Made by a program: the position numbers and the translations under genes
NCBI GenBank assembly: GCA_050084515.1
Contig: CM114273.1
Span: 24,800,001 to 24,864,000, forward strand
From: Blasia pusilla
Lineage: Eukaryota; Marchantiophyta; Marchantiopsida; Blasiales
Length of the DNA: 64,000 nt
Direction: 5' to 3'
The notes under the pieces: model-generated
Databases searched by the model: none
What the model saw: the letters and a program-made list of their open reading frames with translations, nothing else
What the model was told of the DNA's origin: nothing
Shown here: positions 1-10,830 of the stretch, in pieces
Numbering within the stretch: position 1 is the stretch's first letter
Layout: each line of letters starts with the position of its first letter

Positions 1-21
1 TTGCAATCAATAGAGGCTCAC

Positions 22-3000
22 CCGGAATATTGCCAATGCAAGCGACAGACTCTACAAATATATCCAGAGCTGGAAAAGGAGATTTTCCCGAAATGCAGAA
101 AGCCCCAGGTCTTCTTTGTGGAACAGTCGGATTCTCCTTCCATGTTGCGAAGTTCAGTGTCCCTCCACGACCCGTATCCTTCCTTGGTCAAAATACATTT
201 TGTATAGATTATCAGGAGCTGTTTCTTTACCGAATAAATTGCATTAAAAGTAATTTACAACAGGACATCCAACCACCACAGAGACCACCGCTGGCTAATT
301 GTTTATCGTCAAGGCCATCTATACATCGATGATATACAATACCCTTTTACCTCTGGCCCAAGCGTGAGAAGTCGTTCACAGTCGTCTTCCACTCGGCAAA
401 TAAGAGATTCCATTAATACTTTCTTCTCTACCTGAAAGCATCAGGAGCGTTAAGAAAAGGCTAGTCAGAGACAATCCGTTTCTAATGCTATAGTTTGTGT
501 GCAAAATTGGCACTTCGAGTGCTCTCATACCCACCCACTCAGTGATTGACAACCATCAGCTCGATCTGAGTGTTAAGGAGACGGTTAAGAGAACCTGGGA
601 ACAGGAAAGGGATCAATCAAAATTCTCGACCCAACTCGCGTCCGATTAGCTCTTCGCAACCTACGGAACCACCATGACGGAAAGAAAGACAAGTTGTTAC
701 ACAAACAGGTGGTAGTTATTAGAGATTTCCGAGTTTACGTGGATCTTCTTGCATACCAAAGTACTTGACATACCAGGTTTCGGCATCGGAAACGATGCGT
801 CGGAAGTAGCCTGGCCGTTTTCCCGGCCTTACTGGAGAAAGGCAGACGGAAGCTGCGATTCCGTGAATATACTGCTTGATCTACAAAGAGACTGGTGTGA
901 AAAGACTCATGAGACTCTCCTTGAAGAACAAAAAGGCGGCTTAAATCTTCATCGCTTTCCTGAAGTTGATGTATTTTCTTGCATATCTGCAATCATGACA
1001 TTTATTTCCCTCAGGCCAATATACGAGCGTAAGCTCCATCACATAGCAAATAGGTAGTGCAGCTCCTGCATCATCAATAAACGCTCAACCATAACACATC
1101 TTAGTTGATAAGGTAGAATCTTCTGAACAGGTTAGCTTTATGTTACCTTTCCGACGAAATGCCCGACATGCGAGTTATCTTTGAAAGCTGATCGAGGTAC
1201 ATGAATGATCAGATGTCGAGAGAACTTATCTGTTGCAGGTAAAATGATTAACATAACTACTACTTGACTAAAGAGTACTGATGACAAACACGAAGTCAGG
1301 TTTACAGAGTATTGTGTAAATAAATGGACCATCATCTAATCTTTCCGTGAGACTTTCATGGCCCTTCCAAAAGCTTAACATCCTATTGATCCTTTCTGAG
1401 GTCAGAGAGATGGACTTTGTGGAGCAAAATTTCTGTGCAGGATCACAGGAGAAGGAAAATAGATTTTCTTACAGCCTCAAAACAGACACATGGTCTCTCG
1501 AAATGTGAAATACACGAGTAAGTTGGACATCAAATAATTCCACTTACACCAGAGTCCCAAAACCAGTGAGACACATTCAAACACAATTTCTGGATTATCT
1601 GCCTTGCATTCCTGGCTCTTATTGTCTCCAAAATAAGTTATTTCCAAAAAGTCTCAAGGATAAGCCGTTAAATCCACGTATTAAAGCAATTACAGCAGTT
1701 TGAAGATTCATCTTTTAAATAGATTCCCTCAGCAGCACTCTTACCAATTCCATTGTTGTGTCTGTAACCTCAACAACATCACACTTCTTTAGAAAATCTA
1801 TGATAGCCTGGAGTACAAGAAGCAAAAGAAACTCAGATTTTATCGAACAGTACATCTGTCACTGAATGAAATATATAAGATTGAAAGAATGTACTTCTAA
1901 TGCTCTTTTCTGCCAAATATCAAAAGTGAGAGTCTTCATTGGGTAGACAAACCAACATAGAGATTCTTGCTCTTCATAAAACACAGTTGCCAGGTGTAAC
2001 ACAGAGCCACTGGTATGAGAGCCTCAGAACTCCAAGGAACTGTTCATCAGACTTGTCAACTCCTGTAAATCCTGGTGAGAGTAAAGCCGTCAACAATGAC
2101 TCACGCCAATTATGGCGCGGCAAGTGTTTTTCAAGAAGGTAGCAACCCGGTATAGTTCACCTTTCTTCAGAAGCTCTCTAGAAGGGAGGTCTGGTGGTGC
2201 TGTCAGTAGCGGTTGATCAGGGCCCGCACGAAATGGTATGCCATAAAGAGTGGATGATGTACCCAAGCTCGAGAGAAAATGCTATTCTGCCTACCATGTC
2301 TGAAATTTGGCAATGCTCCCAGTCTACAAATTTGGAAAATCCAGGCTTTCATCCAAGAAACAACCTTCATGGAGAGGCCAGGGCTAGAAGCTTGAAATCT
2401 GGTAGTGAAGCTACCCACCCGCTGTATGTCATGCAAAAGCACAGACATGAAAGGGGACCTATAAACCTATTGGTTTGCCATGGACTAGGAATCACCAGTT
2501 AATTAATTCAATAAATGAGTAAACCCAAGCAAGTTATCATTACATAAACTGCAGACAGTTCCCAAGGAACAGAAGTGGGAAGTTAGAGGATCTAGAGCAT
2601 ATGAAATCCTACTGAGGAGAGTAGAATTGAGGTTCTTTTAATGTAAGAAGTGATATTTGGACGCGTATACGAACTGCCAGAATTACTAAATCCAAAGTTT
2701 GGGTATAGCAGGACTTGAACCTGCGACCTTTAAGGACACGAACCAAATAAGAGCAAATTGAAAAAGGGTGCAGCTCTCTTCTTGCCGGGGAGAGCTACGT
2801 TCGAGTACGAACTGCCTTTCGGAGAAAAAAAGGTTCAACTCAACTGTATATGCAATACTCTTATATTGCCTCACGACCATTCAAAAACGCCAAGAGTTTG
2901 TGCAAAATAAGTCTTATGTGTTGAAAACAATCTTAACAATTAACTTCACGTGAGGTAGCTTGGGATCACAGATCACAAAAGGTGGTAAGATAATAATCAG

Positions 3001-6000
3001 AAATCTGTGAAGCCCTTGTGCCATTCTAGGGATAATATATCAAAAATAGCTCTTCCAGAGAAAGATAGTATAACTTCAGATATGACTTTGGACAGATATA
3101 TGTACGTACCATAGATGTCCAAGGGAGAGGGAGTACTATACTTGGTGAAGTCATAAGGTACCGGTGCTCCAGCTTTCAATTACATGGAATCTCAGAGGCC
3201 ATAGTATTCTGAACGTATAGTACTATATCTTCACTACAGTACTATATCTATTATGATACATACAAGTGATCAAACATGCTTTCATCGAAGTTTATACAAT
3301 CCAAACCAAGCCTAGGCTGCGACCCATAATAAGGCATTCTCTTGATTCCCCATCCCCTCCCATCTTCCCCAGTTAGTCCTTAGTCATTTTTGTCTGCATT
3401 CTTCTGACATCACAGCAATGCCACCCTTTCTCTGTATTGATCTCCTCTTCCAGGCCTACATCAACATGGGAATTTCATAGCCCTCTCAGATACTTCATGA
3501 TGGGGTGGTTACACCACTGTCATACAAATGAAATGTAAGAAACTTGGTAAGTAGGGAAGTGACTACCAATGTACATATAGAGTGCACCATATGTCCTCAG
3601 AGGACAGATTGATGAAGAGAGGTCCATCCTCACTCATCTGCAGTGAGATTGGACGAATGGAAGAGAGGGGAAACTCCCAAATACAGATATCTCTCCAGAT
3701 GTTAGACAGGTGTCTACACGTGAATGTAAATTTATCTGGCCGGTGATATATGCACAAGCATTCGCCAAAAAGGAATGAACCTCCAATCCTTGTGCGGAGT
3801 GTCAGTTGCCTATCGGGTATATAGGAAACATCAGTGTTAATCAAATTTAACAAAATAAAACGAATCCTAGTGGCCATATAGACAACTCACTGAGAAATGT
3901 CTGTCGAACTGACCACAGGTATGTACCACCAAAAAACCCTTCACGATGTATAATGCAATGATCGGTTTCACTGTAAGTAAATTACACATAAGTCCATCCC
4001 TGAACACACTGTTTGAACAGTTCTATTGCTGTTCAAATCAGTGTGCACAAGATCAGACTATCATCTGAAACTCAGATGGTTCCAGGACTGATGAGTTCAA
4101 GCAGTCAGAAAACCAGGGTTCAACAGTCATAACTAAATTGGCCACGTAGGAGAACATGGGGAAAAACATTGGCGATGAGAGTAAACTTGGAACCCAGATA
4201 TATAAGACATATGTACGCACGACTTAGAACAATCTGAACACAACCTCCGTGGCTTGGATGAATTGATTTGGGGGGAGGGAGTGACATTGATCGAACACTG
4301 ACCCAGAAAGCACAAGTCAACCCTAGCAGCACTGCACCCTGCATCCTGAAGAAAATGCTTAATTCTCCAAATCCAGAAACAGGTGAAAATATAACACACG
4401 GAAGATGTCTGGGAAAACGTGACGGAAGGTGAAAGATAGTACCTTTTGTTGACGAGTCTAGCTCCATGGTCCATGATGGCTCATAGTGAAGTGCATATAC
4501 ATCCAAGAAAGTCTGTTGTACTACTGAGAGTAGAATGTTCACCAGGGTCTCACCATCAGTTCCACTATTAGCTCTGCGGTTGAACTCCAAGTCGAAATAC
4601 AGATGACATGGCTTCCCCTGCCATGAATCCCAAACTTTCAGCTCGTTATAGCAAGAGGGGCACACAACAATCATGAAGGGATTAAAAGCCATGATGCCCA
4701 GCACTCCTAACATGCACTTCGAAAGTAGCATCCTTAGACACTGGTAGTACAGCAAAACACAAGTTCCAGAAGTCAGTTTGAGGAGCAATCATAACCTCTT
4801 GAATTATCTCATAATGGTGCCGATAGTCTGGAGCCATGCTACTGTATCTGTTTCCACATACCCAGCACATACAAATTTGATCCAGATAGATATAAATGAA
4901 GGAGAGCTGATTCCAAAAAAGTCAACCAATCAATATCAAAGTGGTCAGTTCAGTCGTTACCAACCACACAGAGATCAATAGAATCACTCATGACTAAACC
5001 AAACATTTTAGCCATGAGGCAAACATAACAGACCTCTCCCAGAATTCTTCATAACTGGTTGCAAGAAAGCGCCTCTGGCCATTGATGGGATCTTGGTATT
5101 GAAAGACAACAAGTTTCTTTTGACAGTGACTCTCAGCAAATTGAATGGCTTGTTCTTGTCGTGGAAAAGTAGCCCATATTGAAGTCCTGCATTGAAATGG
5201 TAAGATTTACCATTATAGAGTTACAATAGTAAGCCCTTCCATAACTACGAGAGAGAATCAAGACAAAGTACTTCGAATCAGCAAAGATGAGATAACAGCT
5301 TTGTATAGACCTCAGAGAATCAGATGCGGTTGTTTGTGAGTCGACCAAGCACATGCCAGTCACCTAGAGTCCATGGAAAGGAAACTGATTGCAGGTAATG
5401 ACACATGAGTTACTGGAGCAATTGTTTAAAGTGAACTACCTAAGTCCTGACTTACTTTGCCCCTTAGACTCAGGATGATGAATAGATGTGTAGACCTGGT
5501 AGCTGACTCTTGTCTGAAGGTGGTTGCTGGTTCAACATCTCTGTGAGGCCATCACAAATTGATTAGACCATATTGAGGGGTTAGTCCAAGATTCACCGAA
5601 GTGTTCACCTGCCTCCTCGGTTTCCAGTCCAAACTATCCACCCACCACAAGCATATGTGCTTCTTCCCTCTGAATACCAACTTTATCCATGTGAAAGACA
5701 CACCAACTCAATAAAAAAAGCTGGTCAAACTACTTGATAGTCTAATGTTGAGCATCACTGATGGTAGAAATAACCTGGAATGCTTCTCCCTCTCATTGCG
5801 AATCTCATTTAGCAAACGTAAGATCTGGGGTTTGTTTGCAGGTCTTCCAAGTGGAGATCCATAGAAAACCCCAGGGGAGACCTGCTTCCCTGCACTCCCT
5901 GGCAGTTTCTTCTCCTTGTCTTTTGGTGCAACCACTGCAAAATCAGCTCAGACGTTCAAGAGTTGAGATCAGTACTGGAGAAGGATTAAATGCAGCTTTC

Positions 6001-8120
6001 CATTTCAGAATTTACCAGCAGGGAACATGCAATCGCCCACACTCCTGCTTGTAGAGTGAAGCTCGCAATGTCAGACGGAGAAAGTATTGGGAAAGACACT
6101 TTCAAAATTTAGAGAGTCCCCAAGGCTGATTAGGCTTTAAGGGAGCAGATTATACGCGGAATTATGATTATATAAGTAATAGAAGCCCGCACACATGCAT
6201 TCCCTGACGTGAATGAGCACTCACTGGCTCCCACCAAGGACAAAGAACAAAGTGTCTTCAATATTCAAATGAATAAATGATAGGATTTATTGTCCATGGA
6301 GACCCAACAGGGCTATGGGACCTAAAATTACAAATTTTGCAATACTCAAGACAGCCAGATCATGCATGACTATGAAAGGGAAAGCAATACACCAACACTG
6401 TCCTAGAAAGTTGACTTTACTAGATGATTTACCCTACCACCCACACTGATGCCAGAGCTTAGCTATTTGAACCAGGCTCCAACTAAAAGTGAGTACTTGT
6501 TGAGAGACGTCGTAATTTTTTATGGAATCAGGATCTTTGGAAAAGTTGGTGATCTCGATAGTCAAATAGCTCAAAACGAAAGTTTGTGATTAGTCTGCCT
6601 TCCCTTCTAGTGGGAGGAAACCTTCCCCGCTGTGAGTGAAAATCTGATCAGTCACACCTGAATGCAGCCAGTGCTTGAAACTGCACTTAACAGGCACATA
6701 GGTTTGGAGGTAATATTCTTGTTAACGTGGACTCTCGACATTCATGAAGCTTAAGTCTCTTCTCACTCTCTCCACCTACCTTCAGCTGGAAACCTGAGGA
6801 GAAAGAAGATATACATTTTATTCTATTTTTTGTTCACGTGAAAACTTTTTGCGTATGGAACCATTACATGTGTGCAACTTGGCACAGCATCTGCGAGGCA
6901 CCTTCCATGGTTGGCATACTAGACCTCTAATTTTGTCCTTCTTCAAGGAAAGATTGGCTAGGAAAAAGAAAAGCCAAGTAAAACTATTTACAGAATGAGG
7001 AAGAGATGAAACCTGATGTTCCATCATTAATCTGAGCAGGATCCCCGATCAAATCTATGAGTTCACTATTTCATTAAAAAGGACAAAACTAGAGGTCTAG
7101 CATTCCAGCCAAGATAGACAGAGAGAGTGACTATTTTTTCAAAAGAGAGGTGGAGAAGGACACACCACCGTCTGGAGGAGTTGGTCTGTTGAAGGAAATC
7201 CCAGTTTGGTGTTGTATTCGCTTGGGAGTGCATTCATCTACCTCACATGGTACACCATCTGGGGACATTGTACTTTGACGTGGAGCATCATAATTGATTG
7301 ACGTTTCTTCTTTGGCATTGCTACTGCCTGCGAGCATCCAACGAGAAAGTTCCCGGCGAAAACTTTTTGTGATCAGTGAATGCACTTGGAACAAATCGGA
7401 ATCAGAATTACAATAATTGCAGAATAAAGTCTGCCAAATCAAGCAAGACTAGTAACAGCCGAAGAAAACAGTTAAGCTAAAAGTTTAGCTACTGGAGGAG
7501 TTCAACCATAGCAACCACACAGCGATGACGGACGTTAGCTATCTCCACCTGATTCGTACTGGACGTAGGAAAGTAAAGAGGAATTGGACGCATCGCTTTG
7601 ATAAAACTGCATGGGGAAAGTTTAGCTGAGCTGGAGAACATCGACTGTGACAGACTTAGTATAGATCTAGGAAGAAAGATTTTACGACAAGCGTGTTATA
7701 GTTTCAATGCCGCTTACTCTGTGACGAATAACCGGACAGGATCCCGAGCCATTTCTAATTTCCTAATCTTCCAGAGGAACAAGTGAAATTGTAGCTCATT
7801 GCACGAATACCACGCTGCTCTGGGTTTCAGGATGATGATACAGCTAGTTTTATTCCGTCAAGCCAATTTCCAAGGAAAAACATCAACAAAACATCTCTAG
7901 CTCTCCTTCCACCCTGTTAAATATTCATCGGAGACTGCACAGTTCAAATGTGCAGTTCATTGACCTTGATAGATCATTTTGACAGCCTAAAGATTGAGCC
8001 TATCAACTCAAGACTCGCAGTATTCGAGGGGGACTTACGCTTCGACGTTGACCGCTGTGAAACACCTCGCCGAAAGCACTGTATGAGTCTCTCAGCATCA
8101 GATTGGTGGTCTCCATCCAT
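22..8120 (-). CDS. PRIMPOL: PrimPol (primase-polymerase), 10 exons, 3' end outside window
   Basis: Archaeo-eukaryotic primase/polymerase that re-primes stalled replication forks in nucleus and organelles. Exons, 5' to 3': 8120-8039, 7327-7169, 5934-5775, 5186-5034, 4847-4796, 4617-4443, 1229-1147, 986-774, 431-351, 178-22. All inferred introns are GT-AG and the phases join without a frameshift (1315 coding bases). Seen: N-terminal FYGSPLG block (exon 3), WATFPRQ and GQRRFL blocks (exon 4), RHHYEIIQE (exon 5), catalytic D-x-E as YFDLEFN (exon 6), S-x-H as FSRHLI with FKDNSHVG (exon 7), the third catalytic Asp in FVDQAVYSRNR with SSKAGK (exon 8), SLICRVEDDCERLL (exon 9), SPFPALD and GNIPG (exon 10). 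These match plant and animal PrimPol. The start is the first in-frame ATG at 8120; the exon 2 acceptor is the least certain junction. The zinc-finger end is not in the window. No inactivating change is visible. Confidence 0.9.
1230..4442 (-). other. PrimPol intron 6 (3.2 kb)
   Basis: This interval lies between the exon ending in the LDSST block and the exon starting DKFSRHL. The donor is GTACTA after 4443 and the acceptor is CAACAG before 1229. It is much longer than the other introns, most of which are well under 1 kb. Apart from the tRNA-Lys-like fragment at 2700-2733 I see no gene, no recognisable transposon protein and no long repeat. Short ORFs here are chance readings. Confidence 0.8.
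2700..2733 (-). pseudogene. 3' half of a mitochondrial-type tRNA-Lys
   Basis: The minus strand shows variable loop, T-arm and 3' acceptor strand of a tRNA: a GCAGG/CCTGC T-stem around GTTCAAG, then TATACCC and discriminator A. This matches my recollection of plant mitochondrial or bacterial tRNA-Lys(UUU), which ends the same way. The 5' half with D-arm and anticodon is absent: no GGGTATA partner lies at the right distance upstream. It is therefore a fragment, probably of organellar origin, inside a PrimPol intron. How much flanking DNA came with it cannot be judged. Confidence 0.6.
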
Positions 8121-9213
8121 CCCCGATCGAGTGGTTGGCACCCCCAGATTTTCCTCCACGCCGCCGTGTCGCTGTCACCACAACTCTTCGGAGTTACTCA
8201 TTATTCTTCATGCACTTTCTAATCCACACTTCGTCAAAAGGCAGACTGTTCGACCTCGTTCCTTCCAACGATCACCTCTCTGCCACATTCGCAGTGTACC
8301 ACAACCCGCCAGTCTAGAGCTTCCACCCCTTGGAATCCCAGCATGACTCTCAGAACCATCTGCCTATTTACTGTCACGGCTCATGCGTTTGCAAATTTGT
8401 TCCACCTGCAGTTTCAGGAACGCCATGTTGCAAAAATCAGGACTCGTTTTAAAGAAACTCAGCATTTCAAATTCTGCTACTCGTGGCTTCCTCTGTGAAC
8501 CAGTATCTGATGAGTGAGTGATTCACGAGGTGTGCAGAATCTCTGCGTAGTAGTTCGTGGGGCGGAATTGGCAAGTATCGCCTAAGGAAGGATGGATGAA
8601 TCTGGCAGATGTTCTGAAATTCAAACGCCTTTGGATACTAGATTCCACGAACTTTTAGTCACGAAACTCCCGCGCTCTCGATTGCAAGCAATAACGGGGG
8701 AAGTAACGGGAGAATTATTTATTTATATTCATGATTTTAGATTATTGATACCTCCTAGGTATGGGGACTATATGGGTTAACTCATATAGAGAGGCGGACT
8801 TATAAAGTCGTGAACAAGGCTACATCTATATTCTTACGTGAGAGGACGGAAAAGACACGTGTCATCTCTCTTAATGACACCTGTCTTGACACATCTCGTT
8901 CCCCTTTCTAATCTCTTTTGAAATCTGAATTCATTTTCATTTACTTGTGCGGAGCATGGGCACCGACTAGTCCGTCCGTAAAGAGGATCTCATAAAATTA
9001 CGAAATGCATAAAATTGATTGAACTTTGCTTTTCTTTTAATTTTTTCATTAAAATTGGTTTCCTTGTAAGAAAGTTGTTTTATTCACGGCCACTACATAC
9101 ACTTCTCTTTCTTTTCCTCTCCATCTAGGCTATCCACATGTCCTACACACATATTTACTAATTACTTTCTCTCCCACCCCTCTCAAAGGGTCCCACACTA
9201 GTTTATCTAGACC
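8121..9213. other. Upstream region between PrimPol and element A
   Basis: This stretch holds the PrimPol 5' UTR and promoter. No convincing gene is visible on either strand; the short readings around 8135-8346 overlap PrimPol exon 1 in antisense. The part from about 8700 is AT-rich and includes one perfect G-box-type palindrome at 8854-8863. Confidence 0.5.
8854..8863. promoter_or_regulatory. Palindromic G-box-like site
   Basis: GACACGTGTC is a perfect 10-bp palindrome with a CACGTG core, about 730 bp upstream of the PrimPol start codon. CACGTG is the core bound by plant bZIP and bHLH factors. Position and symmetry are seen; a role in PrimPol control is inference. Confidence 0.3.
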
Positions 9214-9217
9214 CATT

Positions 9218-9684
9218 TGTCACAATCTGAGTAGTCGATAGGTCGAGATCTATCGTGGATAGGGCGTAGGAGCCAGCGGACTATCTTGAGTTTAACTTTG
9301 TCCCACGGTGTCGGATGAGGTTGAGGATAGGTCCATTGTGTCAGGAATATCGTTTATAATAACTTTCATGTTGAAGTCTTTCACAGCCGAATGACTTGTT
9401 GACCAGGTCACCCGCCCCTGGTAACCTGTGCGCGTAGGTTACCAAGGGGAGGGTTATTTTTAGGTAACCCAACCTTCTATAAGAGAGGAAGGTGGTTTTC
9501 CTAAGCCATCTTTCTCATGTTGGGCCGTTGGAGCACCTCTCTTGTATGTGTGTGAGATAGGACTAGGGTGCTAGCGTCCGGATTCCTTGATAGCACAGGG
9601 TGGACGAGGCTCAATATGTCGATGTAGATTGAGGAGTGGAGTTTTAGGCCGGGTGTGCCATTTTTACTACTCTTTATTTTTACA
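9218..9684 (+). repeat. 5' terminal repeat (Y) of element A
   Basis: This repeat begins TGTCAC and ends TTTTACA. It matches 19287-19749 along nearly its whole length. It contains a TATA-like TCTATAAG at about 9477-9484 and, just upstream, an inverted repeat built on GGTAACC. The sequence directly after it shows no familiar tRNA-complementary primer site, and the X repeat that follows the 3' copy is missing here. Confidence 0.85.
9415..9449 (+). promoter_or_regulatory. Hairpin in terminal repeat upstream of TATA-like box
   Basis: The arms are CCCCTGGTAACCT and AGGTTACCAAGGGG around a GTGCGCGT-type loop. The 3' repeat keeps it near 19488-19520 as CCCTTGGTAAC and GTTACCAAGGG with the substitutions tolerated by the stem. 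A third GGTAACC follows at about 9472 in the 5' copy. The stem lies roughly 30 bp upstream of TATAAG, so it may be an enhancer or binding palindrome. Confidence 0.5.
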
Positions 9685-10830
9685 TGAGAAAGATGTGAGG
9701 GGGCTGGTGGGAATTCATTGTTTGCAAGTAGGCAAGCGAGTTGTCTTGGTCGGGAGCCCGTGGAGACGTGTGTGTTGCAGGTGTTGGTCATTTTTATGTT
9801 CGGAAGACCGTGGACGGAAGCGCTGCCCGTTTTTCTCAGAGTTTGGTGGTGCACAAGGATTGAGGATAATGGCAGAGTGTAGTACGGAGTGGGGCGGTGA
9901 GTGCATTGTCGAGAGTAGCGAGAGTGTCGGGAAAAAGCAAGAGGCATTTAGGTTGCACGGGCGCGGACGGGTGGACGGCAACGGTCGCGGACGGGCGGAC
10001 GACGACGGGCAGATGGCGGGCGGCGACAATGCGCGCGCTCCCCCCCTCTGCGCATTTATTTCTTTCCCCAAAAGTTGGGGAGGCCCATAGGGGTGCGGGC
10101 TAGGCCCCCCCCTCCCGCATTTATTTCTCTTTTGGACGTGGTTGCGCATGGGCAACGTGGAAGAGGCAGGGCAGATGTGGTTGAGAGTCCGGATGTGGTC
10201 GGGATCATGTTCACGTGGTCGGACAGGGCGTACGTGGTAGGAGTGGAGCCCGACCAGGGTGAGTCAGGTTACATGCCGCGTGTGGGGATGGACGGAGAGG
10301 TTTGCGCGACATGATGTTTTTGGGCGCGACAAGGCATTGCGAGAGTTGACGATGGAGGGGCAGTGCGCATGATGCTGACGGGTTGTCCGCATGTGTTGAA
10401 GGGAGGATCGACGTTTTGGTCGAGGAGAGTGTTGTGTTGCAGAGGTTTCCGTGTTACCTGGGGGAGTGCATGTTGACTGTGCAGCAGGTTGGAGGGCGTG
10501 ATCAGGTTACCCATTCGAGTCTCTTTTCCCGCACTTGTCATGTGTGATTGAGAGTGTTGGGTATCGGGTAGTAGCTGGTGCTAGGTGGGTGCACTGATGG
10601 TGACGAGTGTAAATTATGTTCATGTATAGCATGTTGGTGGATATACAGCGGTTGTTGTGTAGGGGTAGCATGTATGAACCAAGAGTGTCGTTAGGTTAGG
10701 TGAGTCAGTTGGAAGGCTTGTGGTGAGCCCGAGTGTCGAGCGTGCGTGAGGCCGGGTGTATCATCACGGGATTGACGTTAGCATAGGTGAGCTAGTGAGG
10801 AGTGTGGGAGACTCTTGGGGAGTCTGAGTG
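9685..10830 (+). other. Leader of element A
   Basis: About 1.1 kb lies between the terminal repeat and recognisable gag. It is GC-rich at 9950-10110, with degenerate CGGACGG-like repetition and C-runs. Open readings here (for example 9587-10090) have low-complexity Arg/Gly/Asp composition and no recognisable domain, so I treat the stretch as untranslated. Element B has a comparable but longer leader at 46173-47752. Confidence 0.5.

Noticed and set aside
4120-4788. A continuous 222-aa minus-strand ORF as a gene of its own
   Set aside because: Only 4617-4443 is coding; splice sites and PrimPol homology show the rest is intron.
1-8120. The whole left part as transferred mitochondrial DNA
   Set aside because: It is occupied by a nuclear spliced PrimPol gene; only a 34-bp tRNA fragment looks organellar.
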